Assembly: GCA_007126675.1 (NCBI GenBank)
Contig: SLAU01000118.1
Coordinates: 1-14,439, forward strand
DNA: 14,439 nt
Direction: 5' to 3'
Source: Balneolaceae bacterium
GTDB lineage: Bacteria > Bacteroidota > Rhodothermia > Balneolales > Balneolaceae
Part shown: positions 1-6,705 of the stretch, piece by piece
Position numbering within the stretch: position 1 is the stretch's first letter
How the letters are laid out: the number at the start of each line of letters is the position of its first letter
The notes under the pieces: generated by a model
Told to the model about the DNA's origin: nothing
What the model saw: the letters and a program-made list of their open reading frames with translations, nothing else
Databases searched by the model: none
Position numbers and translations under genes: made by a program

Positions 1-539
1 CTGCCGGTTCCCTGGTCCACATTCACATCGCCCCGCAAACCAAGCTCATCTCCACTTTCGGTTACACCTTCCTGAATTAGCTCATCTTCTTGTGTTTGGG
101 GCGGTACGTCTATCTCCTCAAGTTCTTCGGTAACATCGGTAACTTCCGGATCAATTATATCAGTATCCGGAGTTTCAACCACTTCTTCGTCATCGATCTC
201 TTCGATCTGTTCTGTAAGATCAACCGGTTTAGTTGCTTCTTCTTCGGGCTGCTGCGGCTCTTCCACAGGCTGGGTAATTTCGGGGTCAGGATCTTCCGGC
301 TCAGCTTCAGCCGGGTTTGGCCGGGTTGCAACATCTTCGCGTTGCTCTTCGGCCTGCTGAGCTACCGTTCCGCTTCTGAACTCACCAAGTGTTACTTCCA
401 TGTAGGCCGGACGATTATCCACTGCAAAACTTACATTGTACAGCAAAGCGATGATAAGCACTACCAGGTGCAGCCCGCCTGTTACTGCAAATCCGAAGCG
501 GTCTTCTTCATCGATATGTTTTTTTAACCAATCCAGCAT
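1..539 (-). CDS. TonB/TolA-like energy transducer, N-terminal part (3' end outside window)
   Basis: The reading frame opens with ATG at 539 directly after the ExbD stop (TAA then ATG, no gap) and runs open to the left edge, giving 179 codons. Residues 1-18 are charged and cytoplasmic. Residues 19-38 form one membrane helix with a His at residue 24 followed by VVLIIALLY, which matches the TonB/TolA anchor, where a conserved His contacts the ExbB-ExbD or TolQ-TolR motor. From about residue 45 the chain is acidic and rich in Pro, Glu, Asp and Gln, as expected for a linker spanning the periplasm. The C-terminal domain that would separate TonB from TolA is not in the window. Position directly after exbB-exbD supports the role. 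I am confident of the family type, not of TonB versus TolA. Confidence 0.85.
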   Translation of the reverse strand, partial: MLDWLKKHIDEEDRFGFAVTGGLHLVVLIIALLYNVSFAVDNRPAYMEVTLGEFRSGTVAQQAEEQREDVATRPNPAEAEPEDPDPEITQPVEEPQQPEEEATKPVDLTEQIEEIDDEEVVETPDTDIIDPEVTDVTEELEEIDVPPQTQEDELIQEGVTESGDELGLRGDVNVDQGTG

Positions 540-950
540 TTAACTTGATTCACGCTCGGTTGCCATTACAATATTCAGATTTAGTGCCCTGCCAATGTTC
601 ATCACATTTACGGCATCTTCTACCCGTGCATCACGGTCGGCTCTAACTACTAACGTACTATTCGGCCTTCTCTGATCTGCTTCGCGAATTGCGATAGAAA
701 GATTACCTCTTGCAACCTGTTCACCGTCAACAAAAAAGTTACCTTCACTGGTTATTGCTACAGAAATTTGCTGTGCCTCTGTAGTAGTACCGGCTTCAGC
801 CCTGGGTACATTAACCCGGATACCAAAATTGGTAACAAATGATGAAGTAAGCAGGAAAAAAATCAACAGGAGCAGAATAATGTCTGTTAGTGACGATTGC
901 GAGAACATCGCCAGCGGCTCCATTTTTTTACTTCCTTTTCGGAAATCCAT
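540..950 (-). CDS. exbD: ExbD/TolR family biopolymer transport protein
   Basis: This 136-residue protein has the ExbD/TolR layout: a short cytoplasmic N-terminus, one membrane helix at about residues 21-40 (LTDIILLLLIFFLLTSSF), and a periplasmic domain of about 95 residues. Asp23 at the head of the helix corresponds to the conserved proton-channel aspartate of the family. The periplasmic part has the usual NVPRAEAG-type segment after the helix, then 'VDGEQV' and 'VVRADRDARVEDAVNVMN', typical of the family core. The start at 950 is preceded by a good ribosome site (TGAGGT, 6 bases upstream), and the gene lies 9 bases after exbB. With ExbB it forms the inner-membrane motor that uses proton-motive force to drive the TonB/TolA-like protein encoded next. 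ExbD or TolR cannot be decided from sequence alone. Confidence 0.93.
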   Translation of the reverse strand: MDFRKGSKKMEPLAMFSQSSLTDIILLLLIFFLLTSSFVTNFGIRVNVPRAEAGTTTEAQQISVAITSEGNFFVDGEQVARGNLSIAIREADQRRPNSTLVVRADRDARVEDAVNVMNIGRALNLNIVMATERESS

Positions 951-959
951 ACTTCAACC

Positions 960-1667
960 TCAGTTAGATTTTTTCTGAGAAGGTGCCTGCAGCAGATCAA
1001 TAAAATCTGACGAAGCATTTTCCAGTTCAAAGATCATTCGATTAATCTTACCAAGCAGATAGTTATAGAAACCGTATGCTATAATACCGACAATCAAACC
1101 GGTTGCTGTTGTAATTAGCGCTTCCCAAATACCACCGGCAAGCACGCTTGGATTTACATTACCCTGCAGTGACTGGATGTCCATAAAAGCCCGGATCATA
1201 CCGGTTACTGTTCCGGTAAAACCAACAAGGGGAGCTACACCGGCAATCGTTGCCAGCCAGTTCATTCTTGTTTCCAGGTAATAGGTCTCTTTTTTTCCGG
1301 CATTACGGATTCCATCTTCAATATCACTTATGGGACGGCCAAGCCTTTTTATACCGGCTTTTAAAATTCTTGCAAGCGGTTTGTCAAAACTATCGCAATA
1401 TTCGACAGCTTTACGCTGACTTCCGTTTTTTAATAACGACTCAATGTTATTAAGCATTGAGGGCACATCCATCATCGAGTTATTTAACGTTCTCCACCTC
1501 TCTGCAATTACATAAATTGCAAGAATTGAGAGTACAAAAAGCGGAATCATCAAAATTCCACCCTGTGATAGGATTTCAAAAAATGTCATGGATGCTTCGT
1601 CATCAAGCATCTGAGCCAGGGTATCTGCTTCAGCGTCCTGTTGAATTAATAATAAAAGTATGTTCAT
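960..1667 (-). CDS. exbB: MotA/TolQ/ExbB family proton channel
   Basis: At 235 residues this is normal for ExbB/TolQ. Membrane helices are predicted at about 37-57, 137-160 and 183-205, with a large cytoplasmic loop between the first two. The family signatures are clear: 'GVAPLVGFTGTVTGMIRAF' at about 143-161 and 'WEALITTATGLIVGI' at 181-195, which include the conserved Thr positions lining the proton path. It forms the channel part of the motor with ExbD. The ATG at 1667 lies 11 bases after the HU-SPOR gene stop and has no clear Shine-Dalgarno. A shorter start at Met27 would still keep all three helices, so the first 26 residues are less certain. The neighbouring SPOR-domain protein suggests a Tol-like, division-linked role rather than, or as well as, nutrient uptake; this is inference. 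Confidence 0.94.
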   Translation of the reverse strand: MNILLLLIQQDAEADTLAQMLDDEASMTFFEILSQGGILMIPLFVLSILAIYVIAERWRTLNNSMMDVPSMLNNIESLLKNGSQRKAVEYCDSFDKPLARILKAGIKRLGRPISDIEDGIRNAGKKETYYLETRMNWLATIAGVAPLVGFTGTVTGMIRAFMDIQSLQGNVNPSVLAGGIWEALITTATGLIVGIIAYGFYNYLLGKINRMIFELENASSDFIDLLQAPSQKKSN

Positions 1668-1678
1668 GTAGATGATAT

Positions 1679-3010
1679 TTACTGTATGCGTTGAATAAAG
1701 TTTTGGTTTCTGTAAGGTTCAGGTAATTCAGCAGCTTTGTCTTGTGCTTCACGAACAGTGGGGAACTGTCCAACCGCCACACGATAAACTGTATCACCGT
1801 CAATTGTTCTTTCTGTTATTATTGTACGATATCCCTGATCGCGAAGATTTTCTGCAGCTGCCTGTGCATTATTATTGTTGCGTAATGAGTGAAGAACAAT
1901 GGTAAATCCGTCGTTTGCCTCATTAACTACTGTTCCTGTTAAACCGTAAACCGTTTCAATAACCGGCTCGGGTTCAGGTTCAGTATCTTCCACAATTGGC
2001 TGTTCGGTTTCTGTATCCGGTTCTACTGCATCTGCAGGTTCAGGTTCCGGCTCGGCTACAACTGCATCGCGCTGTTCCGTAACTGCAGGCGGATCAGGTT
2101 CCTGAGGAGGTGTTTGCGTCATGTCGGTAATAATAAAAAATCCGGCCATTACAACAACAAAAGTTAAGACGACTGCCAACACGAGCATAATCGGATCTTT
2201 TTTCTTTTGTGGCGGTTTTGATTTCTTTCCAGGTCCTTTTTTCGACTGTCCCTTTTTACCGGCCTGTGTTGATACAGAGACTGCCGGCCTTGTTCCAGCC
2301 TTTTTTATCTCTTCTTCTTCTTCACGCTTTTGCTCTGAGGGTTCAAGGCTGATGCCACTCAACAGATCTTTGAAAGGATCTTCAGGTTTGTCTGCTTCTT
2401 CAGGTATACCTGTTTTCTCTGGCTTGTCTGTCTTTTCAGGTTCACCTGCTCTTTTAGACTCAGCAGTTTCTTCAGGCTTGTCTGCCTCTGCAGATTTATC
2501 TTCCTCTGCAGGCTTGTCTGCTTTTGCAGGGTCATCAGGTTTTTCCGGTTCTAATTCGTCATCGAGTTTAAATGCCGGTGATACTTTTTCATCAGACTCA
2601 GTTTCTTCTATTTCCTTTTTCTCTTTTTCTTCATCGATATCATCATCATCAAAGCCAAATACATCCTCTTCCTCTTCTTCGGACTCGGTGGTCTTTTTAT
2701 CTATTGGCATCTCCTCTGAAGAATCTTCCTGTTCAGAAGTTGTTTTACGCGGAGGTTTAACTTCAACGGGCTCCATTCCAGCATACTTGAAATTTACTTC
2801 TGTCCGGAAAGAGTCAGCCGGGTCAAATCGCAGGTTTTTATCCGAATCGAAATAAAAAAGTCCAAAGTTTTTTATCTCCAGAGCTTTGCCTCTGCTTGCA
2901 GCATCTTTGATTCTTTTAATCAGCTCTTTGAGCTGCTGTTCAACTTCCTGCTTTTCCATTCCGGTTTTTTCAACAAGAAGTTCAATCAACTGTGCTTTAT
3001 TAATCTTCAT
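1679..3010 (-). CDS. HU-like DNA-binding domain / transmembrane / SPOR domain protein
   Basis: This 443-residue protein has four parts. Residues 1-85 resemble an HU/CCDC81-type DNA-binding fold (helical start, then 'ALEIKNFGLFYFD'). Residues 86-250 are an unstructured, very acidic linker (Glu/Asp runs at 94-145) with degenerate 'DKPEE' repeats at about 160-210. Residues 252-271 are Lys-rich and lead into one membrane helix at about 273-295, which predicts the N-terminus inside. A Pro/Glu linker (300-352) follows, then a C-terminal SPOR domain (about 366-443, with 'FTIVLHSL' and 'YRVAVGQF'), known to bind denuded septal peptidoglycan. HU and SPOR domains on one chain are known in Bacteroidota; acting as a bridge between DNA and the septal wall is inference. 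Its ATG overlaps the end of the upstream small HU gene by 11 bases and has a G-rich stretch upstream, suggesting translational coupling. Confidence 0.85.
   Translation of the reverse strand: MKINKAQLIELLVEKTGMEKQEVEQQLKELIKRIKDAASRGKALEIKNFGLFYFDSDKNLRFDPADSFRTEVNFKYAGMEPVEVKPPRKTTSEQEDSSEEMPIDKKTTESEEEEEDVFGFDDDDIDEEKEKKEIEETESDEKVSPAFKLDDELEPEKPDDPAKADKPAEEDKSAEADKPEETAESKRAGEPEKTDKPEKTGIPEEADKPEDPFKDLLSGISLEPSEQKREEEEEIKKAGTRPAVSVSTQAGKKGQSKKGPGKKSKPPQKKKDPIMLVLAVVLTFVVVMAGFFIITDMTQTPPQEPDPPAVTEQRDAVVAEPEPEPADAVEPDTETEQPIVEDTEPEPEPVIETVYGLTGTVVNEANDGFTIVLHSLRNNNNAQAAAENLRDQGYRTIITERTIDGDTVYRVAVGQFPTVREAQDKAAELPEPYRNQNFIQRIQ
2381..2546 (-). repeat. Degenerate in-frame repeats coding for Lys-Pro-Glu units
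   Basis: Short imperfect repeats built around 'GGCTTGTCTGC' and 'TCTGCAG' (plus-strand reading) recur through this stretch. They encode repeated DKPEE/DKPAE units in the linker of the HU-SPOR protein. The units vary in length and sequence, so this is a low-complexity coding repeat that could expand or contract in frame. Confidence 0.6.
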
Positions 3011-3209
3011 CGGAACCCCCGATTTGAGATTTAAATTCTAAAATATCAGCAGGCGGTAAAATTACCACCCTGCCGTTTTCGTACTTCTTTTGACTTTGCC
3101 CTTGGTGCACTACAGTAAAGCGGCCAAATCCATCAATCTCAACGGAGTTTTTCTTTGCCAGCTGTTCACGTAGTACATCTTTAAATGCCTTAATAAATGT
3201 AGAATTCAT
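3000..3209 (-). CDS. Small HU-family DNA-binding-like protein
   Basis: The 69-residue protein aligns by eye with the second helix and beta-arm region of HU ('FIKAFKDVLREQLAKKNSVE' followed by IDGFGRFTVV), then 'NGRVVILPPADILEFKS', resembling the HU segment ending in 'IPA...F+'. HU proteins are usually about 90 residues. The first helix is missing, and reading upstream in frame meets a stop at about 3258-3260 with no ATG, GTG or TTG start between, so the short form seems genuine. The start at 3209 has an AGAAAGA stretch close upstream and lies 5 bases after the outer-membrane protein gene. Its last 11 bases overlap the HU-SPOR gene, so the two HU-like proteins are probably made together and may dimerise; that is inference. 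DNA binding is likely but not certain for the shortened fold. Confidence 0.8.
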   Translation of the reverse strand: MNSTFIKAFKDVLREQLAKKNSVEIDGFGRFTVVHQGQSQKKYENGRVVILPPADILEFKSQIGGSDED

Positions 3210-3214
3210 TCTTT

Positions 3215-4954
3215 CTAAAATAAATAAGTAATTCCTGCAAAAGCCTGAAATCCCCGCTCAGGATATCCCTGCCAGATTTCATAATCAGTACCTGTAATGT
3301 TGATTAATTTACCATAAACTCCAAAGCGGTCTGAGATTGCAACTTCAAACTTTCCACCGAATAGCCCAAACTCGGATAAATCGCTTCCGTCAGGGTGAAA
3401 CCGGCTGCCGGTAAATTCTGTCCATGCCTGCAATAATACGCTGGCAGATGGCCTGAATGAAATAGTGCCTTTAATATTCATCGCTTCTGTAAATGGTATT
3501 TTATCTCCATTCGATAAACGGGGACGCTGAATAAATCCTTCAGCATCAATCCAAAGTTTTTCAGGCACCAGCCTTTGGGTAAATGCACCGTACAATCTTA
3601 GAAATGATGCATTTGCAAAATTAAGCTGATACGGGCCAAATTCCAGATCACCATCTGCATTTTGATCCCTTTCGCGGGTAAAGAACGGAGAGTTTTGAAC
3701 TGTCTTATATCCAAATCCGGCGCTTAATGAAGTGCCTCCAAGCGGTTCAAAAATTGCTTCTCCGCGACCCTCAAGTTCATATTGATGCTGAACCGGATCG
3801 GTTAACCTGATAAAACGATTTTTTGATCTGAAGTCAGAAAGCGAATTGTGCTTTGGCTGACCCGAAAAAATACCACGCACATCAAGGCCGCTGAAAATTG
3901 TGTGCCTCACCTCTGCCCGCGGTGTAGGGTAAAAAGTTGTTCCATTTACAGGATCTGATATGAACGATAATCCCATTTCAAGCGATACATCTGTTAAAAA
4001 ATCAAACACACGATCGTATCCGATTTTGGCATGGGTAATGCTCCATGAATCGGAGTCTTGATCAATCAGATCGATCTCACCTGCTTTTACACCAACATTA
4101 ACCCGGTAAACTTCTTCAACTCTTGAGCCCAGCCATGAATATTGAGCAGAACCGGATACTCCCCATTCAGAAGCTGCTCCGTTCCGGGTTATGCCGGCTG
4201 CTTCTGAAATTTCATAATTATTTCCGAATCCGTTGACAGATGCCCGCCATCCCGCGATGGTATTTCGGTCTGAGGATATTACAGCGCCGCCTCTAAACCC
4301 GTTTTGTGAAACACGCCCGTCGGAACCGTCCACAAATTCTTGCTGACTCACATTCACATTTACAGGCAGGTAATTAAAGTCGGTTGAAGCCCCGGCATGC
4401 AGGCGAACTATTGTGTTTTGGGATAACCTGTGATGCGAACGCACAACTCCGTTAAAAAACCGGTAGCTTGTATTCAAATTGGAAATGTGTCCGCTGGATG
4501 AGCTGTGATTGATATTTCCTGATACCCAATGCCCATCGCCCAGTCTTCTCATAGCATAAACATCCGCTTCGGGGCTAAAGTACGAACCAACGCCTACTCG
4601 GGCGAAGCCGTTATTCGGATCCCGATACGTGAGCGGTCTGAATCCCGGACCATCAGGTCTGTCCAATTCAGCAACCGGTACACTTGCAGCGATCGCTTCT
4701 TCATCTTCAATAAATGGCATCCGGTCTGAATCAACCTGAAAAATTCTTGGCTGCGGATTGAAACCTAAAATGGGCTGCCGTCTAAGCCCGGGAAAGCGGG
4801 CCTGAAACTGGCTGCGAATTTCGATGTCTTGCGGATCAATATCCGGCAAAAGGGATCGCTGAGTTTCGTCTGTTGCTTGTTGTGCATTAACAGTTAATGA
4901 TACCGCGCAAATCAGAGTTGCCAGTAAGAAGATACGTTTATAAATGCTGGGCAT
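3215..4954 (-). CDS. Outer-membrane beta-barrel protein, TonB-receptor-like C-terminus, no clear plug
   Basis: With the ATG at 4954 the product has 579 residues and a clear signal peptide (Lys/Arg, hydrophobic core, cut after 'VNA' at about residue 24). A TTG at 4966 in the same frame would add four residues; neither start has a Shine-Dalgarno, and I prefer the ATG. Residues 25-115 are acidic and Pro-rich with the segment 'RRQPILGFNPQPRIF'. From about 120 to the end there are alternating beta-strands with many aromatic residues, and the protein ends in 'GYPERGFQAFAGITYLF', resembling the last strand of TonB-dependent receptors with a C-terminal Phe for BAM recognition. It is shorter than typical receptors and I see no plug domain. 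The substrate is unknown. It heads the group containing HU, HU-SPOR, ExbB, ExbD and the TonB-like protein. Confidence 0.8.
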   Translation of the reverse strand: MPSIYKRIFLLATLICAVSLTVNAQQATDETQRSLLPDIDPQDIEIRSQFQARFPGLRRQPILGFNPQPRIFQVDSDRMPFIEDEEAIAASVPVAELDRPDGPGFRPLTYRDPNNGFARVGVGSYFSPEADVYAMRRLGDGHWVSGNINHSSSSGHISNLNTSYRFFNGVVRSHHRLSQNTIVRLHAGASTDFNYLPVNVNVSQQEFVDGSDGRVSQNGFRGGAVISSDRNTIAGWRASVNGFGNNYEISEAAGITRNGAASEWGVSGSAQYSWLGSRVEEVYRVNVGVKAGEIDLIDQDSDSWSITHAKIGYDRVFDFLTDVSLEMGLSFISDPVNGTTFYPTPRAEVRHTIFSGLDVRGIFSGQPKHNSLSDFRSKNRFIRLTDPVQHQYELEGRGEAIFEPLGGTSLSAGFGYKTVQNSPFFTRERDQNADGDLEFGPYQLNFANASFLRLYGAFTQRLVPEKLWIDAEGFIQRPRLSNGDKIPFTEAMNIKGTISFRPSASVLLQAWTEFTGSRFHPDGSDLSEFGLFGGKFEVAISDRFGVYGKLINITGTDYEIWQGYPERGFQAFAGITYLF

Positions 4955-5062
4955 GCTTGTTGTCAAAATTTGTGTATTGGAAAGTAAGGAATTTTTTGGG
5001 ATTCAGTGTGTCATGATCTGTTAAACATTAACTCTGCCAAAAATTTATGTTCCCGGTTTTGA

Positions 5063-6070
5063 TCAACGGTTCTCAGGCTGGTTGAGTGTATAGAATTTAT
5101 CCCACCAAAGTGCTATAGGTGCAAAAACCAGAACCGATAGAACTGTTATTGCGTGTGTAACCGTTGCATATGTCAACGCAGTTCCAAGAGGAATACTGTA
5201 AAGAAGCCACATACTTTGCTGAATAAGCAGGTGATATGAGCCAATTCCGGCCGGAGTAGGAATAGTGACCCCGATTGATGAAACAATGGTAAGTACCATT
5301 GCATCATTTAAACCCAGTGAATATATACTTCCAAGATCGAGCATTGAAAATGGCAGCCATGCCATTAAAATATACCCGAACCAAATTCCGGCAGTAAATA
5401 ATAAGAATACCGGCCAGTTATTTACATTTCGTAATGAGTTCATGCCATCTGTGAATGATCTCAATATTTCAAGAATTTTAAATATAAGCGGGCTGCGAAT
5501 GGCATCCTTTTTTTCCAGACTTTCCAAAAGGCTGTAAAAGAGCCAAATCAAAAGAATGCACAAAATTAATGCTGCCGGAATAACAAGGTAAACCAGACGG
5601 CTCCACTGATCAATACCAAACATCTGTTCGAGCAACCCAAACTCACTGCTAAGGTACACAGCTACAAATCCCACAATCAAAAACATTGAAAACACATCTA
5701 CAAGCCTCTCCATAACAATTGTCCCTATCAGGTTCCCGGAACTTAAATCATGCTTTTTTGCCACATATAATGGACGGGAAACTTCGCCAAGCCTTGGAAT
5801 AAAAGTGTTAACAAAATAACCAAGCATCACGCCTGCAAACAACGAGGATCTTGGCACATATCTCTGTTCTTCTTTCAGCAACAATCGCCATCTTTCAGCT
5901 CTCATAAAGTGGCTTGTCAATAAAACGGCTACAAAAAAAGGTACCCAGTGCAGAGATACCGAAGTGATCTGTTTACCGAGTTCGGAAAGATCAACATTAC
6001 GAATAGCCAGCCATATAAATAACCCCGCAACAATCAGTGAAACCACGATGTTAAGAGCGCGCTTATTCAT
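5063..6070 (-). CDS. Flippase-like / lysylphosphatidylglycerol synthase TM-domain family membrane protein (UPF0104)
   Basis: This 335-residue, very hydrophobic protein has about eight membrane helices and the motifs of the UPF0104 / AglD-MprF membrane-domain family: 'RAERWRLLL' (57-65), 'NTFIPRLGEVSRP' (88-100), 'ERLVDV' (121-126) and 'PTPAGIG' (271-277). It has only the membrane part, without the MprF synthase domain, so amino-acylation of lipids is not expected. Family members are thought to move or help move lipid-linked molecules across the inner membrane; the substrate here cannot be told. The ATG at 6070 overlaps the lolA stop in an ATGA arrangement (4 bases), a strong sign of translational coupling. 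Following lolA, it suits a role in envelope lipid or lipoprotein traffic. Confidence 0.9.
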   Translation of the reverse strand: MNKRALNIVVSLIVAGLFIWLAIRNVDLSELGKQITSVSLHWVPFFVAVLLTSHFMRAERWRLLLKEEQRYVPRSSLFAGVMLGYFVNTFIPRLGEVSRPLYVAKKHDLSSGNLIGTIVMERLVDVFSMFLIVGFVAVYLSSEFGLLEQMFGIDQWSRLVYLVIPAALILCILLIWLFYSLLESLEKKDAIRSPLIFKILEILRSFTDGMNSLRNVNNWPVFLLFTAGIWFGYILMAWLPFSMLDLGSIYSLGLNDAMVLTIVSSIGVTIPTPAGIGSYHLLIQQSMWLLYSIPLGTALTYATVTHAITVLSVLVFAPIALWWDKFYTLNQPENR

Positions 6071-6705
6071 CTTGTGTTATGACGCAGGTCAACAGTTTCA
6101 GCAGATTCAGGAATATCCAGTTCAAACAGCGAAGGATCGCTTTCAGTAAAGTATCCATCCGTAAAGCTGGTTACCAGGAGATTTTCTGCCTGATCTATTG
6201 CTTCAATTTCAACCGGCAATCCATCCTCGCTTAATGTAATTGTAACACTTAAAAAAATTGAAAACGGATCGTCAGAATTCAGCTCAATAATTGTGTCACC
6301 GTTTTCACCTTCACTCTCGGTTACGTTGTAAGTATCATCTACACCCTGCAGCATTCTCGACGGGGCAAAATCATCTTCTTCTTCAATATAATCACTGATA
6401 ATCACCCGATTTTTTTCTGCATCAAATACACGTGAAATCTCACCGTCAACTACCATTACCTGTGTACCGCCCTCAATTTTGTAGTAGTCTTTTCCTATCC
6501 AGATCATTCCTGATGCAGTTTGTTGTTCACCGGTAAATGAATCTTCATAGAAATGAGAAAATTCAGCAATAAACACTTTGTTATTTTCAAACTGAGCTTT
6601 TAAACGATCAAATTCGGGGGTTTCCTGTACAGCAATGTTTGCGGTTGCAAAAAGTACCAATATTATTTTAAACGCCCAGCTCATCAAAAATTTCTTCCAG
6701 TTCAT
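6067..6705 (-). CDS. lolA: LolA-like outer-membrane lipoprotein carrier protein
   Basis: LolA carries lipoproteins across the periplasm from the LolCDE exporter to the outer membrane. The 212-residue product has a signal peptide (hydrophobic core at about 10-25). The LolA pattern follows: an early Phe-rich strand ('FIAEFSHFYED', 45-55), 'ASGMIWIGKDYYKI' (64-77), 'VMVVDGEISRVFDAEKNRV' (83-101), and later strands ending in 'LFELDIPESAE'. The ATG at 6705 is preceded by AAAGGAAGAAG, a fair ribosome site; Met8 (6684) is an alternative. The gene overlaps the end of ftsK by 38 bases, and the order ftsK-lolA also occurs in E. coli, supporting the call. The sequence is divergent enough that 'LolA-like' is the safe name. 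Confidence 0.88.
   Translation of the reverse strand: MNWKKFLMSWAFKIILVLFATANIAVQETPEFDRLKAQFENNKVFIAEFSHFYEDSFTGEQQTASGMIWIGKDYYKIEGGTQVMVVDGEISRVFDAEKNRVIISDYIEEEDDFAPSRMLQGVDDTYNVTESEGENGDTIIELNSDDPFSIFLSVTITLSEDGLPVEIEAIDQAENLLVTSFTDGYFTESDPSLFELDIPESAETVDLRHNTR

Noticed and set aside
90..527. A plus-strand frame of 145 codons
   Set aside because: It is the antisense of the TonB/TolA-like gene, which has a recognisable membrane anchor and sits in order after exbD.
2381..2546. Short spaced repeats considered as a CRISPR array
   Set aside because: The units are variable, in frame with a real protein and have no constant spacer length.
2121..2855. A 244-codon plus-strand frame, very rich in Ser
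   Set aside because: It lies opposite the acidic linker of the HU-SPOR gene; Ser runs are what the antisense of Glu/Asp/Lys codons gives. There is no domain or ribosome site.
4955..4966. TTG at 4966 as the start of the outer-membrane barrel gene
   Set aside because: An ATG four codons later gives a tidier signal peptide, and neither has a ribosome site; the ATG is preferred but the TTG is not excluded.
5020..5032. GTTAA-ACA-TTAAC hairpin in the gap between the flippase-like gene and the barrel gene
   Set aside because: A 5-base AT-rich stem with a 3-base loop is too weak to call a terminator or operator; I also found no convincing promoter in this 108-base gap.
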